Source: Oxalobacteraceae bacterium
GTDB taxonomy: Bacteria > Pseudomonadota > Gammaproteobacteria > Burkholderiales > Burkholderiaceae_D
Length of the DNA: 37,119 bases
Assembly (NCBI GenBank): GCA_023259175.1
Contig: JAHFQV010000015.1
Coordinates: 1-37,119 of the forward strand
Reading direction: 5' to 3'
The notes beneath the pieces were generated by a model that had not been told where the DNA came from, did not search any database, and saw only the letters and a program-made list of their open reading frames with translations. Position 1 is the stretch's first letter; every line of letters begins with the position of its first letter. The position numbers were made by a program, and so were the translations under genes. Below, piece after piece: positions 27,707 through 35,618 of this stretch.

Positions 27707-27735
27707 TTGATATGACATGAATATATTTGTAATAT
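27707..27735 (+). promoter_or_regulatory. Candidate promoter of the collagenase gene
   Basis: TTGATA (27707-27712), a 17-base spacer and TAATAT (27730-27735). It is the best sigma70-like match in the AT-rich part of the region, but AT-rich DNA gives such matches by chance. Confidence 0.4.
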
Positions 27736-27997
27736 AACTGCAGCACTTCTTTTTTCGACGCAGACACTCGGGAGGTTAATGCGTTGATGATGGTTTTGTG
27801 ATTGCAGTGGTCGGTCTGACGGGCGAACTATCGGGCTTTAAGCGAATGAAAGCGGTATTTTTTTCATTGCGGCTAGAGCCATCCCAGATTGCTTTTCCCT
27901 TGGATTTGCGTAGTCAAAAACCTTGTACGGTGGTGCACATTGGCAGATTCTTGTGCGTGTATTTTCATGACTGGAATTTGTCGTAAAGCGTGAAGCC

Positions 27998-28025
27998 TGC
28001 ATTGAATGGCGCGACTTTCAATGCA
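27998..28025 (+). other. Leader hairpin ahead of the collagenase start
   Basis: TGCATTGAA (27998-28006) and TTCAATGCA (28017-28025) form a 9-bp perfect stem with a 10-base loop. It ends 21 bases before the GGGAG ribosome binding site at 28047-28051. No T tract follows, so it is not an intrinsic terminator. Confidence 0.55.
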
Positions 28026-28058
28026 ATTCACTCATAACTACAATTCGGGAGCAATCCA

Positions 28059-30338
28059 ATGTTTAATCGAAATAAATCATTACTTCTCGTGAGCTTGATC
28101 GCGGCGAATCTAAGTCAATTTGCGTATGCAGGGACAAAAGAAATTAGCGACGATCACGAGCACGCCCATAGAGCGCAAAAGCAGGCACAAGCGCCCAGCC
28201 CACATCAACCCAGCTTGTTTCCGCCGACAGCAGATCAAATTAAGTTTCAACTTCCTTTGAGCAAAGTCGAGCGCCAGCAGTATCTCAATAAAGCGGCAAA
28301 GCCTAGCGATCTCGCTTCGCAGCGGATGGCCGCCGCACCGACTCCAGCGTGCAAGGATATGAATCTTCTTGCGACCTATAGCGGGGCAGCGCTGGCAAAT
28401 TACCTTGTGAGTTTGCCTGATTATGAATGTACCTACGGCTTGTTTTCTTTAAGCGCAAGTCAAGGCGCGACCATCTATTCCGCACAAAATATGAGTGCGG
28501 TGGTAAGTCGTTTTACACAAGAAGCGGGTAACTACAATGCTAGTAATATCGCCTTGGTGAATCTCACCTTGTATTTGCGTGCTGGTTATTACCTCGCTAG
28601 TGGCGGAACGATTCCTGCTTTTCCTACATCGACATTGACTAGCTTGCGTGCGCCGGTCAAACAATTGATCGATGGGACGAGCTTGTATGTCAACAATGCC
28701 GCAGGGCCATCGACTGCCAGTGAAATTTATACCTTGGTGACGAATTTAAACGACGAATTATATTTCTTGCCGAGCGCAAAAAATATTATCGTTCGTTATA
28801 CCAATACCAGTGCCAATCCGAATGCATCGGCCGGGCTCTTGGTCAATTCCGCAGCGCGCGGCTTTACAGGAGCCTTGACCTTGATCTTTAATGCGCATGG
28901 TCGTCCTAATTCGGCGAGCGTGGTGCAGGATATGAGTTATCCAATTGCTTTGAATAATTTTGTGGTCAATGACAAGGCGGCGTTGTTAAGTACTTCCACG
29001 GCGTATCAATTGCATGATGCGGAAAGTGAAGCCTTTCGTTTCATGCAGTACTCAGCGATGCTTCCCAATATCAAGCCTATGGTGAAAACCCAGTTGGCCA
29101 CTTCAACGATGACCGGTGCTGATAGTGATCTGTGGTTGGGTGCGGCATCTGCAGTGGACTACTACGATAGCGCTAACTGCGCAGAATATGGGGTATGTGG
29201 GTACAAAACGCAGTTAGCTGATGCGGTTTTGAAATACAGCTATACCTGTAGTGCTACCATCAAAATTCGCGCGCAAGACATGACCCCGCAGCAATTGCAG
29301 GACTCATGCAATATTTTGGGAACTGAAGAAAGCTATTTCCATAATATGCTGCAATCGAAGAAAATTCCTGTTGCGAACGACAACAATAAGGCATTGGAGT
29401 TGGTGGTATTTGATGATTACACCAATTACAGCAAGTATGCGGGTGTCTTGTACGGCATTGATACCAATAATGGCGGAATGTACTTGGAAGGCAATCCAGC
29501 CGATGTGAATAACCAAGCGCGTTTCATTGCACATGAAGCCTCCTGGTTGCGTCCTGCGTTTTCGGTTTGGAATCTCGAACATGAATATGTGCATTACCTC
29601 GATGGGCGATTCGACTTGCTTGGCGATTTTAGTGCTGCAACATCTCAGCCATCGGTGTGGTGGATAGAAGGTTTGGCAGAATATTTGTCGCACAAAAATG
29701 TTTATCAAGAAGCGATTGATGTCGCTAAAACCGGCACCTATAAGTTGTCGACGATCTTCGGTAATACTTATTCTATGAGTGACTACGTTCCTCGCGCCTA
29801 TCGTTGGGGCTATATGTCTGTGCGTTTCATGAATGAAAAACACCGTGCCGACATCGATGCGATTTTGCCGAAATTCCGTGCTGGTGATTACACAGGCTAC
29901 CAAGCCTACATGACCAATATTGGTACCCGTTATGACGCAGAGTTCGCCACTTGGGTGCAAGCTGCAACCACCGCCGGCGAGCCACCTTTGCCGGTGCCAC
30001 CCGTCGTTAATCTGCCGCCTTGTTCGTCTTCATCGCAGTTAGGTAAAAACTGTTCAATCGCGAACTGGAGTTCAAGTTCCCAAGCCTATGCCTATATCAT
30101 TTTGCCAGCTGGTGCTAAGAACTTAAAGCTCTACACCAATGGCGGTACGGGTGATATGGATCTGTACGTGAAAAAGGGAGCCTATCCTACGACCACCTCG
30201 TATGATGCCGCCTCACTTAATCTCGGCAACAGTGAAAGCGTGTCCTTTGCAACGCCAACATCCAATGTTTGGTACTACATCGTCTTGAAAGCTAAGCAGC
30301 CGTTTAGTGGTGTTACGCTCAACGCAAGTTACGAGTAA
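28059..30338 (+). CDS. Secreted microbial collagenase (peptidase M9) with PPC domain
   Basis: A 759-residue secreted zinc metalloprotease. A signal peptide ends at FAYA (residue about 24) and a charged propeptide-like stretch follows (to about 100). An M9 N-terminal type activator region spans about 100-420 (CKDMNLLATYSG, LPDYECTYGLFS). The catalytic part has HEYVH at H508-H512 followed by YLDGRF, the classical M9 motif, and WWIEGLAEY with E537 as expected third zinc ligand and E541 also conserved. A short linker GEPPLPVPPVVNLPP leads to a PPC domain (about 675-759; GTGDMDLYVKKG), common at the C-terminus of secreted proteases. This domain layout resembles Vibrio-type M9A collagenases. GGGAG seven bases before the ATG supports the start. 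It probably acts outside the cell on collagen or gelatin-like proteins. Confidence 0.92.
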   Translation: MFNRNKSLLLVSLIAANLSQFAYAGTKEISDDHEHAHRAQKQAQAPSPHQPSLFPPTADQIKFQLPLSKVERQQYLNKAAKPSDLASQRMAAAPTPACKDMNLLATYSGAALANYLVSLPDYECTYGLFSLSASQGATIYSAQNMSAVVSRFTQEAGNYNASNIALVNLTLYLRAGYYLASGGTIPAFPTSTLTSLRAPVKQLIDGTSLYVNNAAGPSTASEIYTLVTNLNDELYFLPSAKNIIVRYTNTSANPNASAGLLVNSAARGFTGALTLIFNAHGRPNSASVVQDMSYPIALNNFVVNDKAALLSTSTAYQLHDAESEAFRFMQYSAMLPNIKPMVKTQLATSTMTGADSDLWLGAASAVDYYDSANCAEYGVCGYKTQLADAVLKYSYTCSATIKIRAQDMTPQQLQDSCNILGTEESYFHNMLQSKKIPVANDNNKALELVVFDDYTNYSKYAGVLYGIDTNNGGMYLEGNPADVNNQARFIAHEASWLRPAFSVWNLEHEYVHYLDGRFDLLGDFSAATSQPSVWWIEGLAEYLSHKNVYQEAIDVAKTGTYKLSTIFGNTYSMSDYVPRAYRWGYMSVRFMNEKHRADIDAILPKFRAGDYTGYQAYMTNIGTRYDAEFATWVQAATTAGEPPLPVPPVVNLPPCSSSSQLGKNCSIANWSSSSQAYAYIILPAGAKNLKLYTNGGTGDMDLYVKKGAYPTTTSYDAASLNLGNSESVSFATPTSNVWYYIVLKAKQPFSGVTLNASYE

Positions 30339-30374
30339 TTCATGACTTTTGTACGCTAATAAGCTGACGTAAGC

Positions 30375-30401
30375 CTGGGCTTGCCGTTACGGCAAGCCCA
30401 G
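30375..30401. terminator. Strong GC-rich hairpin after the collagenase gene
   Basis: CTGGGCTTGCCG (30375-30386) and CGGCAAGCCCAG (30390-30401) form a 12-bp perfect stem with loop TTA, 36 bases after the stop. On the plus strand no T tract follows; on the minus strand a run of seven T (complement of 30408-30414) follows after a few bases. It probably protects or ends the collagenase mRNA. Confidence 0.6.
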
Positions 30402-30533
30402 CGCATCAAAAAAACTGCTAAAAAAATGTGCAGAACTATTGCCGCACGGCAAAAATATCCGTATAATTCAAATTGTTTCCATGCGGGAAGTTTTCTTTGT
30501 GGAAATTTTTTTAACTCTCAATTTGAATTGAAC

Positions 30534-30878
30534 ATGAAAAAATTATCTATCGCATTGACCTTATTGGCAGTAGTCGGTTTGCAAAATTGGGCTATGGCTT
30601 CTGAAATTGCACCTATCGTTGAAAAAACAAGTTGTGAGAAAGCAGTTTATCCAAAAGCTTCCTTAATGAACGAGGAAAGCGGTACGGTCTTACTCTCCAT
30701 TTTAGTGACGGCAGATGGCAATGTACTGGAATCAAAAGTAGAGCAATCGAGCGGGTCAAAAACATTAGACAAGGCAGCTGTAAAAATCTATTCCTCCTGT
30801 AAGTTTAAACCCGGAGCAAAAGATGGTAAGCCTCAACAAGCTTGGGCTAAGTTGGAACACGTATGGAGCTTGAGCTAA
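30534..30878 (+). CDS. Small exported protein consisting of a TonB C-terminal domain
   Basis: A 114-residue protein. I use the ATG at 30534 (MKKLSIALTLLAVVGLQNWA), which gives a clean signal peptide cleaved after AMA (residue 22); the open frame reaches 51 codons further up but that part covers the preceding hairpin. The mature part is a TonB_C-like beta-alpha-beta domain: YPKASLMNEESGTVLLSILV, then TADGNVLESKVEQSSGS and LDKAAVKIYSSCKFKP. Two cysteines (in KTSCEKA and YSSCKFKP) could form a disulfide. Unlike TonB it has no lasting membrane anchor and no proline-rich spacer, so it would be a free periplasmic domain. Function unknown. It is monocistronic, flanked by hairpins on both sides. Confidence 0.85.
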   Translation: MKKLSIALTLLAVVGLQNWAMASEIAPIVEKTSCEKAVYPKASLMNEESGTVLLSILVTADGNVLESKVEQSSGSKTLDKAAVKIYSSCKFKPGAKDGKPQQAWAKLEHVWSLS

Positions 30879-30906
30879 TTCATCGTTGTTCGTCACAAAC
30901 GATCTC

Positions 30907-30936
30907 AACGCCACGTTCATCTGTGGCGTTTTTTTT
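30907..30936 (+). terminator. Intrinsic terminator after the TonB-domain gene
   Basis: AACGCCAC (30907-30914) and GTGGCGTT (30923-30930) form an 8-bp perfect stem, and the T run continues to 30936. Confidence 0.93.
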
Positions 30937-30954
30937 CGCGCTAGATGCTCACTT

Positions 30955-30982
30955 GCGCGGCCGTGCCGCGTTTATTTTTTTT
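30955..30982 (+). terminator. Second, tandem intrinsic terminator
   Basis: CGCGGC (30956-30961) and GCCGCG (30965-30970) pair with a three-base loop, followed by TTTATTTTTTTT to 30982. It insulates the RND operon from upstream transcription. Confidence 0.75.
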
Positions 30983-31075
30983 CGCAAAGCTAGTCCGAAT
31001 ATTTTTATGTGCGCAGGCAGGATTTCCAGAACAAGCTTAAAATGACCAGTTCATTTGACGCTATCGAGGAAAAGC

Positions 31076-32314
31076 ATGCGTATTTTAGAGCCCACCTTTA
31101 AGTCCATAATAATCACTACGATTATTTTTGCTTCGACGCTGATTCTGAGTGCTTGTAATAAGCCAGCAGTCGGTGCTGATTCTCCCAGCCATAATATGCC
31201 AAATATGCCAGCACCTGAAGTCACCGTTTTGAGCGTGGAGGCGAAAGAATTACCTATCGATTTCGAATACGTAGGTCAAACGGCAGGACTCAATGAGACT
31301 GAAGTGCGGGCGCGTATTTCCGGCATTTTGGAAAAGCGTATCTACGAAGAGGGAAGCCGCGTTAAAGCGGGCGATAACTTGTTTCAAATCGATGCGGCGA
31401 ATTACAAAAATCAATTGCTGGCGGCTGAGGCTTTAGCTGCAGTCAGTGAGGCGAAGTTGAATCAAGCGAAACGCGAATTTACCCGTATCCTCCCTTTGTT
31501 GAACGAAAAAATGATCTCGCAACGCAGTTACGACGACGCTAAATCCGCCCTAGAAATGGCAGAGGCGAGTGATAAACAAGTTCGTGCGCAAGTACAAGAC
31601 GCAAAATTAAATTTGAGCTATACCACGGTAAAAGCGCCGATTTCTGGTGTGACGGGTGTCGCTAATAAAGCGAATGGAAGTTTGCTCTCAGCGAATGATA
31701 GTTTGCTCACGACCATCATTCAAACTGATCCGCTGTATGTGAACTTTAGTATGAGCGAGGCGGACTATGTCAAGTTAAGTGCTGATCTGGCGAACGGAAA
31801 GCTTCGTATTGCCGGAAAGCGATCTAGTAACGGCAGTTTTGCGTTTATCGTGAAACTTAAATTATCCGATGGCAGCGTTTTCCCCACCAGTGGTGTAATG
31901 AATTTTGCCAGTGAAAAAGTGAATTCAACTACGGGTGGATTTGATGCAAGAGCACAAATCGCTAATCCCAATGGTGCATTACGGCCGGGTCAGTTCGTGC
32001 GTGTCATCTTGCAGGGTGCTGAACGCAGTGCAGCGATTGCCGTGCCACAACGCGCCGTCATCGATAGCCCGATGGGGAAAATGGTGTTTACGGTTTCACC
32101 CGAAAATAAATTGGTTCCGCGACCTGTGGAGCTCGACGGATGGTCGCACGGAGACTGGGTCGTGACCAAGGGCTTACAGTCCGGGGACAGGGTGTTAGTC
32201 GATGGATTTATTAAGGCGCATGAACCTGGGATGCTCGTCAAACCCGTTGCCTTAGTGTCGACATCAGGGGCGACCTCAGGGGCAAGCTCAGGAACGACAT
32301 CAGGGGCGAAATAA
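31076..32314 (+). CDS. RND efflux periplasmic adaptor (membrane fusion lipoprotein)
   Basis: A 412-residue AcrA/MexA-type adaptor. The ATG at 31076 has GAGGA six bases ahead; a TTG seven codons upstream is less likely. The lipobox LSAC places the lipidated cysteine at residue 27. A barrel-sandwich hybrid (VRARISGILEKRIYEEGSRV, and TVKAPISGVTGV on the other side) flanks an alpha-hairpin (about 105-185, ALAAVSEAKLNQAKREF), followed by beta-barrel and membrane-proximal domains (RPGQFVRVILQGAER). The extreme C-terminus is a low-complexity tail of four TSGA-like repeats. Its stop overlaps the pump start by one base (TAATG), so the two are co-translated. Confidence 0.95.
   Translation: MRILEPTFKSIIITTIIFASTLILSACNKPAVGADSPSHNMPNMPAPEVTVLSVEAKELPIDFEYVGQTAGLNETEVRARISGILEKRIYEEGSRVKAGDNLFQIDAANYKNQLLAAEALAAVSEAKLNQAKREFTRILPLLNEKMISQRSYDDAKSALEMAEASDKQVRAQVQDAKLNLSYTTVKAPISGVTGVANKANGSLLSANDSLLTTIIQTDPLYVNFSMSEADYVKLSADLANGKLRIAGKRSSNGSFAFIVKLKLSDGSVFPTSGVMNFASEKVNSTTGGFDARAQIANPNGALRPGQFVRVILQGAERSAAIAVPQRAVIDSPMGKMVFTVSPENKLVPRPVELDGWSHGDWVVTKGLQSGDRVLVDGFIKAHEPGMLVKPVALVSTSGATSGASSGTTSGAK
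32261..32308 (+). repeat. Four 12-bp tandem repeats at the 3' end of the adaptor gene
   Basis: Units start at 32261, 32273, 32285 and 32297. The first and fourth are identical (ACATCAGGGGCG); the two middle ones differ at a few positions. They encode TSGA, TSGA, SSGT, TSGA. Confidence 0.9.
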
Positions 32315-35300
32315 TGTTCTCCAAATTCTTTATTGATCGACCGATCTTCGCCACTGTTTTATCGCTCATTATCGTGATGGCGGGTTTGGCTGCATTGCGA
32401 GTATTGCCGATCTCGCGCTATCCCGAGATTTCGCCCCCTGTTGTTAACGTCTCTGCATTTTATCCCGGTGCTTCGGCCGAAGTATTGGAAAAGACGGTGG
32501 CCGCACCCATAGAGGAGCAAATCAACGGTGTAGAACATATGCTGTACATGGATTCCGTGTCGGCTGGCGATGGCCGCGTTACCATCAACATTACTTTTGA
32601 AGTCGGCACTAATCTCGATATCGCCGCGGTGAACGTGACTAATCGGGTACGACAAGCGGAAGCGAAATTGCCGCAGGAAGTACGTCGACAAGGGGTTGCC
32701 GTCGTGAAGAGTTCATCCAATTTCTTGGTGGTTGCCGCTTTTTACTCGGAAGACGATCGCTACGATGCCTTGACCCTATCGAATTACGTTTCACAAAATG
32801 TTTTAGATGCCGTAAAGCGCGTACCCGGCACCACCAATGTGCAAATTTTTGGTGCGAAAGATTACGCGATGCGCATCTGGATGCGACCAGATCGTATGGC
32901 GCAATTAGGCATCACCGTCAACGATATCGCATCCGCGATTAGCGAGCAAAATGCGCAATATGCGGCGGGGAAAATCGGTGCACCGCCGAATAATACGGAA
33001 GAACTCACTATTACCGTGACCGCCAAAGGCCGCTTGTTGGAGGCCAGTGAATTCGCCAATATCATCATTAAATCCGCTAAGGGCGGAAGTAGTATTCGGC
33101 TCTCGGATGTGGCGAGAGTGGAGTTGGGTTCGCGCGATTACAATTTGTATGGACGGATTAATGGCCATCCTTCTGCCAACATCGGGGTATTTTTACAGAC
33201 CGGCGCAAACGCGCTCGATACCCGCAAAGCGGTCGAAGCGACACTGCAGGAATTGAAAGCCAAATTCCCGTCGGGTATGACCTATGCGACTCCGTATGAC
33301 ACGACACCATTTGTCACGGAATCGATTTATGAGGTTCTCAAAACTTTGGTCGAAGCCATGATTTTGGTGTTTATTGTGGTGTATTTGTTTCTGCAAAACT
33401 GGCGTGCTACGCTGATCCCAACCTTGGCAGTTCCAGTGTCCTTAATTGGTACGATGGCGGGCCTACACTTGCTCGGCTATAGCATCAATACCTTAACTTT
33501 GTTTGGCATGGTATTGGCGATAGGGATCGTGGTCGATGATGCGATTGTGGTGTTAGAAAACGTTGAGCGCTTAATCAATGAAGAGGATATGTCGCCCAGA
33601 GAGGCTGCGATTGAGGCGATGCGCGAAGTGACCAGCCCAGTGATCGCAATTATGTTGGTGTTGGTGGCGGCCTTTGGTCCCATCGCGTTTTTAGGTGGAT
33701 TGGCCGGAGAATTGTACCGGCAATTTTCAGTCACGATTTCGATTGCGGTGGTGTTATCCGGCGTGGTCGCGTTAACTTTGACGCCAGCGCTTTGCGCATT
33801 ACTACTCAAGCGGGGGGCTGAAAATCATGCGCCATTTTTTCTCTGGTTTAATCGCGTGTTTCTGCGGTTTACAAAACACTATACCGATGGCGTAAGTTTC
33901 TTTTTAAAGCGCGCAGTATTAGGTGTCTTCTTATTTTTCAGTATGATTTTGTTGGCAGGGGGCTTATGGAAAATTGTCCCTGGTGGCTTGGTGCCGGATG
34001 AAGATCAGGGGTATTACATCGGCGCAGCCATCTTGCCTGAAGGCGCTTCATTGGAACGCACCAACAAGGTGGTTCAACAAATTGAAGCTTCGGTCAAGGA
34101 CAGCAAGAATATCAATGCAACTTTCTCTTTGGTCGGCTTGGATTTTCTGGGTGGTGGCGGTTTAAAATCTTCGGCTGCAACCATGTTTTTTCCTTTGAAT
34201 CCTTGGGAAGGAAGAGACAAGTCTGCGAAGGATTTAGTCGGTTATTCCTTCATGAAAACGGGCCACATTAAAGAAGGCTTGCCACTGTTTTTTGCGCCTC
34301 CTGCAATACAGGGCCTTGGGCAAACGGGTGGTTTTGAATTTTATCTGCAAAACAAAGCGGAGGGTGGCGTTACCCGCCTAGCTCACTTGTTGCCAGACTT
34401 GATTGCTGAAGCGAATAAGCAGCCCGAATTGGCTGGGGTTAGAACGCTCTGGCAAGCGAATTCACCGCAGCTTTATATTGATGTGGACAACGAAAAAGCG
34501 CGTGCGATGGGGGTCGTACTGTCCGATGTTTACAATATGCTGTCGGCCACCTTGGGCAGTTATTACGTCAACGATTTTAATAAAGGCGGGCGTATCTATA
34601 CCGTGCAATTGCAAGCCGAAGGACAGTATCGTGCCAAGCCCGATGATATCGGTAATTTGTATGTGCGTTCTACGAACGGCCAAATGATTGCGCTGAGAGC
34701 CTTTAGTACGACCCGATTTGTCACTGGCCCAGATACTGTAGAACGGTTCAATGGTTTGCCTTCGATTAAATTGTTTGGTGATGCTAAACCCGGCTTTAGT
34801 TCTGGTCAGGCGATTGTGGCGATGGAAAGAGCTGCAAAAGCTGTTTTGCCAGCCGATGTTACCTACGATTGGGGTGGTGCGTCCTTCCAAGAAAAACGTA
34901 GCAGCAATGCCGCAGGTTTAGCCTTGGGCGCGGGTGTCTTGATGATCTTTTTGATACTCGCTGCCCAATACGAAAAATGGTCGCTGCCTTTCTCCGTTTT
35001 ATTAGCCATGCCTTTTGGTATCTTTGGCGCGTTATTGGCGGTGTATTTGCGCGGCTTTAACAACGATGTGTATTTCCAAATCGGCTTAGTGACGCTATTG
35101 GGACTCTCCGCAAAAAATGCGATTCTCATCGTGGAGTTCGCCGTGATGAAAGTACACGAAGGCTATACGCCGGTCGCCGCAGCATTGGAAGCGGCAAGGT
35201 TGCGGTTTAGACCGATTCTAATGACCTCACTTGCATTTATTTTAGGGGTGGCGCCACTGGCATTTTCACACGGCGCTGGCGCTGCAGCGCGGCAGTCTTT

Positions 35301-35442
35301 GGGAACCGGTGTCTTAGGCGGAATGATAGGCGCAACCTTCTTGGCCATCTTCTTTGTGCCGCTGTTTTTTAAATTGATACATGACAGGCGGTTTGAGACG
35401 ACGGCTGAGGATTTTGAACATCCTGTTTTAGAAAAAGCCTAG
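32314..35442 (+). CDS. RND multidrug efflux pump, HAE1/AcrB type
   Basis: A 1042-residue inner-membrane pump, typical HAE1 length. It begins MFSKFFIDRPIFATVLSLII, the family start. Proton-relay residues are present: D408 and D409 in VVDDAIVVLENVERL (TM4) and K934 in LSAKNAILIVEFA (TM10). Two large periplasmic loops and 12 membrane segments are evident, with GGLAGELYRQFSVTISIAVVLSG around TM5-6. It exports hydrophobic or amphiphilic compounds driven by the proton gradient, together with the adaptor just upstream. No outer-membrane factor is encoded beside it, so it would have to share a TolC/OprM-like channel, as many such pairs do. No TetR regulator is adjacent. CCTAGCC/GGCTAGG at 35438-35463 forms a 7-bp stem over the stop codon. 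Confidence 0.96.
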   Translation: MFSKFFIDRPIFATVLSLIIVMAGLAALRVLPISRYPEISPPVVNVSAFYPGASAEVLEKTVAAPIEEQINGVEHMLYMDSVSAGDGRVTINITFEVGTNLDIAAVNVTNRVRQAEAKLPQEVRRQGVAVVKSSSNFLVVAAFYSEDDRYDALTLSNYVSQNVLDAVKRVPGTTNVQIFGAKDYAMRIWMRPDRMAQLGITVNDIASAISEQNAQYAAGKIGAPPNNTEELTITVTAKGRLLEASEFANIIIKSAKGGSSIRLSDVARVELGSRDYNLYGRINGHPSANIGVFLQTGANALDTRKAVEATLQELKAKFPSGMTYATPYDTTPFVTESIYEVLKTLVEAMILVFIVVYLFLQNWRATLIPTLAVPVSLIGTMAGLHLLGYSINTLTLFGMVLAIGIVVDDAIVVLENVERLINEEDMSPREAAIEAMREVTSPVIAIMLVLVAAFGPIAFLGGLAGELYRQFSVTISIAVVLSGVVALTLTPALCALLLKRGAENHAPFFLWFNRVFLRFTKHYTDGVSFFLKRAVLGVFLFFSMILLAGGLWKIVPGGLVPDEDQGYYIGAAILPEGASLERTNKVVQQIEASVKDSKNINATFSLVGLDFLGGGGLKSSAATMFFPLNPWEGRDKSAKDLVGYSFMKTGHIKEGLPLFFAPPAIQGLGQTGGFEFYLQNKAEGGVTRLAHLLPDLIAEANKQPELAGVRTLWQANSPQLYIDVDNEKARAMGVVLSDVYNMLSATLGSYYVNDFNKGGRIYTVQLQAEGQYRAKPDDIGNLYVRSTNGQMIALRAFSTTRFVTGPDTVERFNGLPSIKLFGDAKPGFSSGQAIVAMERAAKAVLPADVTYDWGGASFQEKRSSNAAGLALGAGVLMIFLILAAQYEKWSLPFSVLLAMPFGIFGALLAVYLRGFNNDVYFQIGLVTLLGLSAKNAILIVEFAVMKVHEGYTPVAAALEAARLRFRPILMTSLAFILGVAPLAFSHGAGAAARQSLGTGVLGGMIGATFLAIFFVPLFFKLIHDRRFETTAEDFEHPVLEKA

Positions 35443-35570
35443 CCGGAAATTGTTGTGGCTAGGGGACCTAAACTTACCATCTGTGTTGTCTCCGACGGTT
35501 GGGGCAGGGATTAGATTGGGTCGCGCCGTGTTCTCGACGGTATTCCGCTTGCAGTAGGAGTACAATTGCG

Positions 35571-35618
35571 ATGAGCCCTAATTCAAGTTTAAAGCCCTAT
35601 GTATCTTGCCACTGCTAA
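35571..35618 (+). CDS. Possible 15-codon leader reading frame overlapping the PHP gene start
   Basis: ATG at 35571, with AGGAG ten bases upstream, opens a frame MSPNSSLKPYVSCHC that stops at 35618, 20 bases inside the PHP-domain gene in another frame. The PHP gene's own ATG at 35599 has no visible ribosome binding site, so the short frame could feed ribosomes to it by reinitiation. Low confidence; may be chance. Confidence 0.2.
   Translation: MSPNSSLKPYVSCHC

Larger units (their letters stand above)
27392..28058. other. Long intergenic region upstream of the collagenase gene
   Basis: No convincing gene was found in these 667 bases. The middle (about 27540-27740) is clearly AT-rich. It holds a perfect palindrome at 27601-27620, a candidate promoter at 27707-27735, a strong GGGAGG ribosome-binding-like site before a two-codon ATG-CGT-TGA at 27779-27787, and a 9-bp leader hairpin at 27998-28025. 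If the promoter is right, the collagenase mRNA has an unusually long leader of about 315 bases. Confidence 0.6.

Noticed and set aside
27798-27986. 62-codon GTG-initiated frame upstream of the collagenase gene
   Set aside because: No ribosome binding site at the right spacing, no recognisable domain, and it lies in a region with short random frames.
29304-29960. 218-codon antisense frame within the collagenase gene
   Set aside because: Covers the conserved HEYVH region on the opposite strand; composition is what reverse reading of that gene gives.
30381-30533. N-terminal extension of the TonB-domain protein
   Set aside because: It would read through a 12-bp hairpin and destroy the obvious signal peptide at 30534.
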